Below are positions 55,011 to 64,000 of a stretch of 64,000 nucleotides of DNA, piece after piece. How positions within the stretch are numbered: the first letter of the stretch is position 1; each line of letters opens with the position of its first letter. The DNA comes from Obelidium mucronatum (taxonomy: Eukaryota; Chytridiomycota; Chytridiomycetes; Chytridiales; Chytriomycetaceae). The notes under the pieces are model-generated. The model saw nothing but the letters and a program-made list of their open reading frames with translations. It was not told the DNA's origin and searched no databases. The translations under genes were made by a program, and so were the position numbers. The stretch spans positions 1 to 64,000 of the forward strand of contig JAIVFH010000011.1 of NCBI GenBank assembly GCA_025765595.1. Reading direction: 5' to 3'.

Positions 55011-56093
55011 ATGGGCCAAGGTGTATCGACTGAAGCACATCTGCCAGTTAAAGAAGTATACAAGTACTGCGCGAAAGGATTCACTGTGGCTGAAGTAGAG
55101 TTTGCATTTAGGAGGTTTGTTGTTACGTTTAACGTAAGCGAACACCATCGCGATCACAACTTGACTCGATTCCATGTCAGATATCGCGCATTAAAGGCGC
55201 CAATTCTCAGTGATGATTATCTTGCAAACGCGCCTCCTTTAGGTCTTCCCCAGCCAATAAAGGGAGGAGCACCCGCTGGAACTGAAAAGGACAAAAAGGG
55301 AAAGCTACCTGCACAAGCAAACGGCAAAGTATACGTTGACCCGAAATCTGAAACTCCTCTTTTCCAAGAACAACTAAAAACTGACTGGCTGTTGAATAGA
55401 GTAATGACTTTATTTGAGTCTTTTCATATATTTTGACAGTTCCCCATTTGATTAGGTTTATTATACATTGTTTCCTGGCGCAGGAAAAGAAATATCCTTC
55501 GATGAGTACATGGGAAAGTTGGCAGAGTGGAAGGCTTATACGATGGAAGATCGAATTCGATGTTTGTTCTCTTTGTCTCTGTCTCAGGCTCTTTTCCCTT
55601 TAAAACGAATAGAATATCAATACCCTACCACTTAGTCATCTTCAAGATATTGGATTATGATAACGACGGAATAATCACGACTCCAGACCTCTCCATCTTT
55701 GTCAGCCAAATATCTCACCACAAATATTCTGTTGGTGATCGAGTCAGAGTAAGAGCAGATGGACGACTTGCCACCGTTCGCCATATCGGTGAAACTAAAT
55801 TTGCACCTGGAATCTGGGCCGGTCTTGAACTTGATCAGCCTGTTGGAAAACATAATGGAACAGTTCAAGGAGTGAAATACTTCAGCTGCGACAACAATAA
55901 GGGAGTTTTCGTGGCGTATTCCAATATCGAGTTTCTTGAGCATTATAAAATGGCTGAAGATATCTGTGATCAGATATCTGGGTTCTTGGGAAGCAGCGAC
56001 AAGGGCTTGTTGAAGTATGAAAAGTTTCGTGATGCAATGTTGGGGGATTCTTGTTATCGAAGCGAGTTGGATCAAGTGCAAATCGGTTTGTAA
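55011..56093 (+). CDS. EF-hand plus CAP-Gly domain protein
   Basis: Begins MGQGVS, a good N-myristoylation signal. The N-terminal half is calcineurin-B/CHP-like: EVEFAFRRYRALKAP, LLNRVYYTLFPGAGKEISFDEYMGK and a canonical calcium loop in FKILDYDNDGIITTPDLSIF (D-x-D-x-D-G-I-x-x-x-D). The C-terminal half is a CAP-Gly domain, YSVGDRVRVRADGRLATVRHIG, GIWAGLELDQPVGKHNGTVQGVKYFSC (GKNDG-type motif) and KGVFVAYSNIEF, which binds microtubule or EB1 tails. A short helical end follows. Introns fit at about 55116-55180 and 55400-55456 (ending TTAG, which restores the frame), and 55561-55635. This domain pair suggests a calcium-regulated microtubule linker at a membrane. The 3' end overlaps the opposite GDSL gene by 22 nt. 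Confidence 0.75.
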
Positions 56094-57298
56094 CCAAACG
56101 AAAGAAGTGAATAAAATGCATAATTATGATTGTATTCGTTGTACAGTATTTCGTAAAGTCCATTCACAATGGGTGCGAAAATATATGGGTTATGGCAAAA
56201 GTGCACACAGTCCAGCGGTCCGTCTTTGAATCTCCCTCGCTTCGCAGCCCATTTTGTGGTATAAAAGTCAGCCGACTTTAAAAGAGCGATACCGTACTTC
56301 CAGCTAACGTCTTCTATAACCCGATTGTGCTCAGTATAGTTAATAATGCTGCTTCCACAGATTCTAGGACTAGTAGGGTCAACTCCAGATTGGTAAAAGT
56401 TGGGAATCATATCTCGAAGAACCACAGACAGTAAGTTTTGATGGATTATTGCATCGTCACCATCATTATTCCATCTGGACTTCATTGACGCGGAAACCAA
56501 TTGACCCAGTCTGTTCATCACATCTTTATATTCAAAGAAATCACTGGCATTGTTGACATAGTGCATTCCGAAATTGATTATCGCAACGTGACTGTTTTTG
56601 AGAACCCATAAAAGTTGAGATTCTGACAATACAAATTTTCGGGCTGAGTCGATGGGGTCTGTTGTATTGTACAACTGGACTCTATAGGATTTGACGAGCG
56701 AGAGGGTCACGTCGAAGGCGGGGATTCGATAGCCCACCATCGATCCCGTGATATCTCCCGGTATCGAGCTTATTGCAGCCAAAGGAGTTATGGAAATACG
56801 GTTGTCGAGCGCTGAGAGAAGGAGTGCTTCGTAAATCTGTTCCGAGATGGAGTCTCCAATGATTGTGACCTTCTTTGACCGAAGAAGTTCAAAAAGATCA
56901 GGTGCTGCTCTCGGAGAAATGGAGGTGTTATTCGATGTTTGGATCACAAATTTTTGTTGTGTTGCTTGTTGGATGTGGTATGGATAGCATGATCCATGAC
57001 GCGTTTTGAAGGTAGTGTGATTAGATCCAATTGCTCTTTCGATCTCATAAAAATTTTCTAGATTTATCCATTTCCCATGACTGTTCGACAGGGGTTTCAA
57101 CAGCTGGGTGGGGTGTCTGTGTGCTGTGTTTGAAGTCCGCCACAAGAGAATACAGATAGCAGCAACGAGGACAATGAACTTTAGCCACACTGGGATCAAT
57201 AGCAAGCACGTTAGAAAAAGAGAAGTGTAAGCTCTCAGACTTGCATTTGCGCTTCGATGATTTTGTAAACATGAGAGATTTTGAAGGAAAATAAACAC
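56072..57298 (-). CDS. GDSL/SGNH (TBL/PC-esterase-like) type II membrane protein
   Basis: A single exon of 408 codons. A short N-terminus and one membrane helix (about residues 32-53) point to a Golgi type II protein. The lumenal part carries VTIIGDSISEQIYEALL (GDS block with the nucleophile Ser). Near the C-terminus is LDCVHFCHNPYIFAPIVNGLYEIL, the D-x-x-H type block of TBL/PC-esterases and polysaccharide O-acetyltransferases, with the final Trp replaced. Many N-glycosylation sites are present. It could add or remove acyl groups on cell-wall glycans. It overlaps the EF-hand/CAP-Gly gene tail to tail. Confidence 0.7.
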   Translation of the reverse strand: MFIFLQNLSCLQNHRSANASLRAYTSLFLTCLLLIPVWLKFIVLVAAICILLWRTSNTAHRHPTQLLKPLSNSHGKWINLENFYEIERAIGSNHTTFKTRHGSCYPYHIQQATQQKFVIQTSNNTSISPRAAPDLFELLRSKKVTIIGDSISEQIYEALLLSALDNRISITPLAAISSIPGDITGSMVGYRIPAFDVTLSLVKSYRVQLYNTTDPIDSARKFVLSESQLLWVLKNSHVAIINFGMHYVNNASDFFEYKDVMNRLGQLVSASMKSRWNNDGDDAIIHQNLLSVVLRDMIPNFYQSGVDPTSPRICGSSIINYTEHNRVIEDVSWKYGIALLKSADFYTTKWAAKRGRFKDGPLDCVHFCHNPYIFAPIVNGLYEILYNEYNHNYAFYSLLSFGYKPICT

Positions 57299-57385
57299 GC
57301 ATCATATCACATACATAAGACCTGTTCCAAAATTGATTCAATTACGTTTGGAACAAAGAGCCAACAGAGCTCAACTGAAAGGCTA

Positions 57386-57429
57386 GTGCTTAGACACCTT
57401 TTCTAGTGCCTAGGCACAGTGCTTAGGCA
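57386..57429. promoter_or_regulatory. Three copies of a GTGCyTAGrCA near-palindrome in a divergent promoter
   Basis: GTGCTTAGACAC (57386-57397), GTGCCTAGGCAC (57406-57417, a perfect 12-bp palindrome) and GTGCTTAGGCA (57419-57429). They lie 88-130 bases upstream of the cysteine-rich surface gene start and about the same distance from the GDSL gene start. A dimeric transcription factor site is likely. Confidence 0.5.
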
Positions 57430-57515
57430 AATTTTCTACAGAATTATTTATACAATGGATGATTGACAGTTAGGCATGCAATGAAAGAAAGAAACAATGA
57501 AAACTTTCCGAAAAA

Positions 57516-60500
57516 ATGCAACAGTTTCTGCTCGCTGCATCTATATCTCTGGCAATAACACGAGTTGTAGCAGATGGGGTTGTTTGGCCCGACGACTCAA
57601 GAGATAACTATCGCAACCCAACAAGGTTTATTATCCGTCTTTTGGCTGACAAGACAAAGTGCGTTGATCCAAGCTATTCCATGAAAGACCTTTCTGCCCC
57701 TCTCCGTTTGGGTGCTTGTCCAGATCTTTCAGCTCCGATTCAGTTGAAAGACCTCCAGTCTTGGTGGTTTGTGTATAATATGTATCGACAAGGGATAAAA
57801 ACCGGGCCAGACTTCGACTACAGCTGGAACGACATTGCTATGAAAAAAGAATGGGGTACCCCCTTCCTTGCCGGAGAGCCGATTGGCTTAATTCCATCCA
57901 ACGATTACGGTTCGCGAAAGTGGTTGCTTGGAACAGACGGCTCCATTCAATTGGAATCAACCGTTAGCTATGTCCCCCCCATTCCGACGCTTTACCTTGA
58001 CGCCAGTGACCCCAAACGCTTTGTTTTATCAGCAAATTTAACCGAGAATTCAAAGTTTGCTCCCACTGTTATTCCGAAATGTGGAAGTGCCAGCAGCACT
58101 AAGGCTACAAATGGATATTGCGCTAAGCCTAATGAAGTTTGCTCATGTAAGTACTGCAAAGCGGGGGATGGAGGTACAATTAACATCCATTTAGTTACAG
58201 ACAATGCTGATGACAACGGATCATGCACTTTACTCACTTGCGTTCCTGATACTTGTACTAGTGGCAAGTTTGAATGTGGGAAAGCTATCCCAGATGGTTG
58301 CGGAGGAACCATCAATTGCGGGACGGCAGGGGACTGCAGTGACAGTTCAAAAGTATGCAATCGACTCAACAAGTGCCAAACGCCGTTCCCTGCGAATCCA
58401 GCGGATAACACTACGTACATGATACAGTCTGTTGATAATCCAGATTTCTGTGTCGGAAAATATGGGGGGACAAAGCTGACTGCATTTCCATGTCATCCAC
58501 CAAAAAATATGCCCGCCGACCAAATCCCACGCCACTATAGAGTAGCAGCGTACTCGTATGAAAAATCTCTTGGAACATCGTCTGCTAGCTCTGTGATACT
58601 TTCTGTTGATGGCAGCATGCGAGAAGGATCGAAGTGTAAGCGTGTATTTGGGGATACAGGAAGTGGGCGCTGCGACATTCCAGCCGCCGTTTTTCAACCA
58701 TTAATTGTTCCAGAATGTGGAACATCGAACTGCGTTCCACCGTATTGTATCTGCAAGCAACAAAATTTTTTCGGTGCAGTCAACACGTTTTGTAAAGGTA
58801 CCGACCCTCGAAAGCCATCTCAGATTTGGTGTTAGCTAAATTTCCCGTTTTAGATAATGGCGATAAAGGCAAATGTACCTGTGTCCCAACAAAATCCTGT
58901 GACACAGATTGCAGCGGTAACACGATAATCGAAGATGGCTGTGGAAATAGAATTACATGCCCGAAAGCATCTCTATGGAATAAATGCAAACCTGGTTCGG
59001 GACTATTTTGCGCCGGTTTCTCAGTCTGTCAAGGGTGGTCACATGATTCTGCCCAAATACAAGTTGGGATTAACTCTGGAAAGTGCATCACCACTGCATC
59101 GGGAAAAATGGAGCTTGCGTCTTGCATCTCTCAGAACTCTTCTCAACAATTTCAGTTGTACAATCTGTACAATTACTTTTCGATAAAACCTCGCGGCTCA
59201 TACATTGCTCCGACATTTCAATTCAACTTTCCTCATGCTGGAGACTCTATTCAATATATAAACGGGCAAGAAGTGTACTTCTTTGTGAATGATAATTCCA
59301 TACAACCAATGCAAGATCCTAGTCTATGTTTGCAAGGTGACGAAAGCGGCGTTTCCCTGCAACCTTGCCGTCCGATTGAGTCCCAGAAACTTTCAATGTT
59401 TTTAGAATGTGGTGCTTCTTCCTGTGCTCCACCAAATTGCTTCTGTGATCGTTCCAAAAACTCAACAACTGTTTGTTCAGCAAAAGTCGTTGGATCGCCA
59501 AATCCTCTCGGCGCTTGCTGTGTTCCAGAAACATGTAAAAGTTTTGGACTTATTCAAGGAAATATCACGGTCACGGAGAACTGTGGAACTGATCTCTCCT
59601 GTGCATGTCCGTATGGTGGTCAGACACTTGATCCAGCTACCAAAGTCTGTACCTGTACCAATAAGTTTACATGCAGCTCTCTGGGTTTGATCGAAGGGTC
59701 CGATTTAAACCAAGCTGATAATTGTGGAGGAACCATGCCATGTTCTTGCCCAGACGACAAGTATCTTGACAAAGGAGTTTGTAAGTTAAAGTGCGTGCCA
59801 CTGAAAAAGTATCCCGAAGATGGTATGGATTGTGGATATGTGGATGACCAGTGTGGGGCATCGGTTCAGTTTGGAACCTGTACCGTTCCTGGCCAAGTTT
59901 GTGGCGCATTCAAGCAAAATGTTTGCGGCACACCTATTAAAGACGAAGATTACGCTCAATTGGCTGGGGCTGGAGTTGTGAGCCTTTCAATTCCATGTGC
60001 GACAACTTGTGTTTCGAAAGTAAGTTCGTCAATATGCAAACCTTGGCAGACACTTAACTTGATATTAGATTACAGGATTTACTGACCTTCAATCTTCTGT
60101 GTCAACTGAGTCACTTCAAAAAGTATGCGATGACATCAAGAGCTTGGATGTCTTTTCTTCGTGCGTAACCCCGCTTTGTGCTTCGGCTACCGCTGAAAAG
60201 AAAAGAATTGACGATTTTGTGAGTGTTGTGCCCACCTTTTTGCTTATTTCTTTTAAAATGATCAAAAAAAGATTGCGTCTCTCAAATCAACATGTGCAGC
60301 ATTTTTGCTTCCCGTGCCCAAGGTCGAATCCTTTTCAGGGGCGGCAAAAACGTTGGCATTTGCCGGAACAGCAGAAGCTCGACCAATCACCTCGATTTCC
60401 ATTTCAACTGATGCTGGAAAGACATTTGTTGACGCCACTCTCGTAAGCTCCAGACGTGCTGTTGAAATGTCTTTTGTCGTTCCTTCCTTTGAGTTCAAAG

Positions 60501-61117
60501 CTTGTAAAATCGAAATGTTGGTCAAATACGCGACGTGTCAAGGAACACTGGATCACGACAGGCAATGTTCCGGAACTTTGTCATACCGCCAAAAAACAAT
60601 ACAGCTGAATGGAAAAGACTTTCCAGACTCGGGATGGCCGTTGAAAAAGTGTTTGAATGGGTTGAACTGTGGTACTGCGGATGATGGATGTTCTGGAACG
60701 ATTACTTGTGGGAAATGCAATGATGGTTTTGAGTGTTTGAGCAACGTTTGCAAAGAAACCACCACTACCACCACGACTACTACCACTACTACTACCACTA
60801 CCACTACCACTACCTACTACTGCTATTATTTCTACTTCCACTTCTACTTCTACGACAACTCCAGCAACTACAACTACATCTACAGTAGTTCCTGCAAATT
60901 ACAAGTCAGCTGACATCAGTTGGCGTTGCTTCCGATAAAAATGAATATGTACCTGACACGAAACCAGAGGAGAAAAAGACGGTCGACAACTCCAGCAGCG
61001 GATGTTGTTGGAAATACCAAGAATAACAATTTGTATGTGAGTGGATCTACGAGAAACACTCTGATGATTGGTGGGCTGGTTGGACTCTTTATGGCATATT
61101 TGACGTGGCTTGTTTAA
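57516..61117 (+). CDS. Large secreted cysteine-rich modular surface protein with Thr stalk and C-terminal membrane segment
   Basis: The signal peptide MQQFLLAASISLAITRVVADG starts a protein of about 1,100 residues. Several modules follow the pattern C-G..(I)PDGCGGTINCG..C.....VC..NKC (examples near residues 255 and 1000; also IIEDGCGNRITC and QADNCGGTMPCSC). Between them lie ricin-like stretches (PSLCLQGDESGVSLQPC; SGKCITTASGKMELASC). Three introns fit (GTACCG..TTAG, GTAAGT..TTAG, GTGAGT..AAAG). A Thr run near 60760-60820 is the stalk. After it the coding frame changes at least twice before a hydrophobic end (NTLMIGGLVGLFMAYLTWLV) at 61117. Probably cell-surface, perhaps binding carbohydrate. 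I do not recognise a named family. Confidence 0.62.
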
Positions 61118-61255
61118 TTCGTTGTTCTTTTTTTTTTTTTTTTTTCAACACAAATCATCACTTTCTATTATTCCTTTTATCTTCTTTTCCAGCTTCTTTC
61201 AATTATTTTATTTTTTATATATTTTTGATTTATATATAAAACCTAAGAAAAACAT

Positions 61256-62270
61256 ATGAACCCAACACTCGAAGACGTGTTCAAACTCTTGTCGACTGTC
61301 GCTAATACTCAGAAGCAAAGGCAGACCCAGATTCAGGAATAATCATTCGCTCTTGAGCGGGTCAACAAGCAGCTCATGAGTCAGCAACTTGACATGATTC
61401 AACAAATTACTCAAAACACACTTCGAATCATGAATCCTACCAAGCGACACTACACTCGTCTCATTCAGTTTCCACAAGAAGTTATGGTGAAGATCTTTAG
61501 CTTGATCCACCCTTATCGCGTTGTTCGGTACCGTCTGCTCGCCAGAGCTTTCAACGAATGCCTGACGTCAAAGTTCTTTGCGCTCGCGAACCTGAAGACA
61601 TGTGCCCCGGAGGTTTTATTACACTCAAACGACGATAGGCCTTCTGTTCCAGCCTCCGCAGCTCTGTTTTTGCTATACCGAATTGCAAACACAACTTTGG
61701 TGTCCCTCGAATCCCTTTCCTATAATTCCCAACATTTCGCTTTCCAAGGCTCTCTTGGCGTTTCTGCCGAGGCCGTAACTCTGGACGTTCCAATGATTGA
61801 GAGCGAGATACCATCTGAAATCGGCCAGATAAAATCAATTCAATCTTTTTACTCAAGAATTGCGGTTTAATTGGTTCTTTGCCGTCAGGACTTGGGTGGG
61901 AGCTTACTCGATTGGTGGACTTGATCTTGTCAAACTTGAGGAATTGATGTGGGGTGAGAACCAATTAGAAGGAGAGATCCCAGCCGAGATTGGTCTCTTG
62001 CCAAACTTGAGTCTTCTGGGGGGGTTGGAGAACAATAAGTTGACTGGTTGTCTTCCGGTTGAGTTGGGGAATCTTTGCTCTGGAGACGCGTTTTACTTTC
62101 AAAAACAATAATTTTGAGCGGCTTGGTTCCGGCTGAGTTGGGAACGCTTCCGTTATTGAATGAGCTTGAGTTGTTGGGGAAATCAAGAGTTGCACGACGG
62201 GCCCCTGCCCCAAACGATCCTTGATTTGATTGGACCTGGGGCTTTGCGATTTGGATCCAAGAATCTTTGA
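61256..62270 (+). pseudogene. F-box / plant-type LRR protein relic
   Basis: A coiled start (MNPTLEDVFKLLSTVANTQ), an in-frame TAA at about codon 29, then MSQQLDMIQQITQNTLR. An F-box-like domain follows (FPQEVMVKIFSLIHPYRVVRYRLLARAFNECL) and then LRRs of the GxIPxEIG type (ESEIPSEIGQI, LIGSLPSGLGWE, LEGEIPAEIGLLPNL, LTGCLPVELGNL, LVPAELGTLP). The LRRs are spread over three frames with breaks near 61850, 61945 and 62090. Nonsense plus frame shifts mark it as a pseudogene of a family that is probably multi-copy in this genome. An intact member would be an SCF adaptor. Confidence 0.6.
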
Positions 62271-62489
62271 GTGAGGTTTAAAGAGATTTTGGCGTGGAGT
62301 AAGACTGGTCTTGTTGCCTTCTGTTTTCCTTCGATACCGATTATTATCTCAACAAAATATTACTAAGTTTCTCTTTAAGACTAAATCAGCTCTTTGAGGC
62401 TGCATTTTTCGCAATCTAATTCCACAGTGCAGTAAGAAATACAGAGAAATACAGATAAACTATATGGAGAAAAAAAAATAACTTAGAAA

Positions 62490-64000
62490 ATGGAAGACCC
62501 AGAAGTAAAAGAGATTATCCCCCCTCCAGGCATCCGAGAAATCGCCGACAAAACAGCGCGTTTCATTGCAAAAAGTGCGAATGGATTACAATTCGAAGAG
62601 CGATTGCGTGAACAAAACAGGACGGATCCCAAGTTTGGCTTTCTGAACCAGCTCGATCCTTACCATAGGTTTTTTTTCATTTTCCCTCTCCAAACATCCT
62701 TATTTGGTCCGAGGACGGGCTAATAACTTGTGATTTTTAACTCTAGATACTACAAGAACCGAGTTAAGGAGTTTGCATTGAACCCAACTGCGCAAGGTTT
62801 GGTGACGAAACGCCTCTCGCATAACACTGAATTGGGGGGTGTCTTTCCTTCTAACTAGACAAAGCCAAGGAAGCGGCTTCAGCAGCAAGTGCTGGTGGTA
62901 GTGGAGCCCAGCAGGTTGTCCCTGAACTACCCAAAGAAGCACCAAAACCAGTCGTAAAAGAGTATGAATTCACATACGAAATGCCAGCCATCTCCGCCTC
63001 GGATTTGGATATCGTTAAATTGACTGCACAGTTTGTGGCAAGAAACGGAAGGGCTTTCTTGACGCAGGTATATATATAAAAAAAAAAGAACTCACAGTGC
63101 ACCCCCCAAACCGGCACTCCAACCTCTTAAGGTCCAGTTTTTTTTTTAAATTGAATTTTTTTTTTTTTTTAGCTTGCCAGTCGCGAATCTAGAAACCCAC
63201 AATTCGACTTTCTGCGTCAAAACCATTCCTTGCATTCACTCTTCAACACCTACGTTGCCCAATACACCAAAGTCCTGATGCCCATCAAATCCCAAACCCA
63301 ACTCCTCCACGATCATGTTGCGTCCAAACAACCGCTCCTCCAACTCGCTGAACAACGCGCCGAATACCGCGCACATGCGAAAAAACTGGCGCAAGAGCGA
63401 GACGCGGAAGCCGAGGCTGAGAAACGGGCGTTCCAGGAAATTGATTGGCATGACTTTGTAGTTGTGGATACGATTGAATTTGTGGAAGGCGATGATGATG
63501 GAGATGGGACTGAATTTGCGCTACCGATATCGATTGCGGAGTTGAAGGGGTTGAGTTTGGTGGAAAAGAGTCAGTTGGTGGCTTCGGCGACTGCGCCGAG
63601 TGCTGCTGCTGTCTCGGCTGCTTCGTTGCCGCCAAAACCAACGGGAGTCTTTCCACCGCCTCCGTCGTCGCGCTTTAACCTTGCGCCGCCACCGCCAGCT
63701 GCTGCCGATGATGACAATGATGACGATCAAGAAATGGATATGGATGATGACGACGAAGAGCAGACAGTCTCCAAACCCACGACAGCTCCTGTTATTCCTC
63801 GCATGATTCCAACCACGACGAATAAGGACATTAAAATCCGAGCCAACTATAACCCCAAAGTTGGAAAATCAGGGGGCAGTAGCAACGAACCCACACAACT
63901 TTGTCCACGATGTGGACAAGCTGTCAAAGTCTCTGAAATGGCTGAGCACATGCGTATCGAACTCTTGGATCCGAAATGGAGTCAGCAGAAGCAAGCGGCT
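62490..64000 (+). CDS. SF3A1: Splicing factor 3A subunit 1 (SF3A1/Prp21), 3' end cut by window edge
   Basis: U2 snRNP component needed for branch-site recognition. SURP module 1: IIPPPGIREIADKTARFIAKSANGLQFEERL, KFGFLNQLDPYHRYYKNRVKEF. SURP module 2: ISASDLDIVKLTAQFVARNGRAFL, SRNPQFDFLRQNHSLHSLFNTYVAQYTKVL. Then comes a helical part (FQEIDWHDFVVVDTIEF), Pro-rich and acidic stretches and the conserved CPRCGQAVKVSEMAEHMRIELLDPKW at the cut. Introns fit at about 62669-62746,  62796-62858 and 63068-63171. The ubiquitin-like C-terminus lies beyond the window. Confidence 0.92.

Noticed and set aside
1..64000. Transposons, CRISPR arrays, telomere repeats
   Set aside because: No reverse transcriptase, transposase or integrase motifs, no regularly spaced direct repeats of CRISPR type, and no TTAGGG-like arrays were seen.

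Overview
This is a 64 kb stretch of a eukaryotic nuclear genome, most likely from an early-diverging zoosporic fungus (Chytridiomycota-like). Genes lie on both strands and are separated by tens to a few hundred bases. They are cut by short GT-AG introns, mostly 45-100 nt. The gene set is fungal but keeps families reduced or missing in Dikarya: a Spo7-type Nem1 partner, a Stm1/SERBP1 ribosome factor, a multi-KH protein with a SAM domain, a PAS hybrid histidine kinase, an Abraxas-like scaffold, an EF-hand/CAP-Gly protein and a TIR-LRR protein. The taxonomic placement is inference from gene content, since no rRNA or organelle marker is present.

Layout. 0-8 kb: an UNC93-like transporter with strong codon bias, a relic and an intact copy of a seven-helix membrane protein, then a biotin-pathway BioA and a hybrid histidine kinase whose frames are broken many times. 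8-19.7 kb: nuclear and RNA genes (Abraxas-like, cyclin K/T, DOT1, CFIm68-like, KH-SAM, F-box). 20-28.5 kb: an HxxxD acyltransferase head-to-head with 3-hydroxyacyl-CoA dehydrogenase, three copies of a cysteine-rich zinc module, Stm1/SERBP1, Spo7 and a broken MYND protein. 28.8-38.9 kb: a cell-surface block with three seven-helix proteins, two secreted Thr-rich mucin-like proteins (one with a C-terminal ricin-type lectin) and an adhesin-like repeat protein, interrupted by a PHD/AT-hook gene. 39-43 kb: three related C2H2 zinc-finger genes around a pyridoxamine-phosphate-oxidase-like gene. 43.5-53.4 kb: a GNAT, a tail-anchored protein, a tRNA-Thr, the TIR-LRR gene and a WD40 gene. 54-64 kb: ribosomal protein eL13, EF-hand/CAP-Gly, a GDSL/TBL-type esterase, a large cysteine-rich surface protein, an F-box/LRR relic and splicing factor SF3A1 (runs off the end).

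The most striking item is the gene at 45.8-50.7 kb. It encodes a coiled coil, a TIR domain with a glutamate at the SARM1 catalytic position, and a series of ribonuclease-inhibitor-type leucine-rich repeats. Nearly every repeat is on its own exon, and all the LRR introns are phase 1 at the same point of the repeat. There is no nucleotide-binding (NB-ARC/NACHT) module. This looks like an innate-immunity-style receptor or NADase in a fungus. A second theme is a family of seven-helix proteins clustered with secreted mucins and adhesins.

Single-base frame breaks occur in many non-core genes (BioA, kinase, MYND, PHD, acyltransferase, zinc modules, F-box/LRR), while core genes (eL13, Stm1, HADH, SF3A1, CFIm68) and the TIR-LRR gene read cleanly. 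That mix fits real decay, indel errors in the assembly, or both, and cannot be settled from the sequence alone. No transposons, CRISPR arrays or telomeric repeats were seen.
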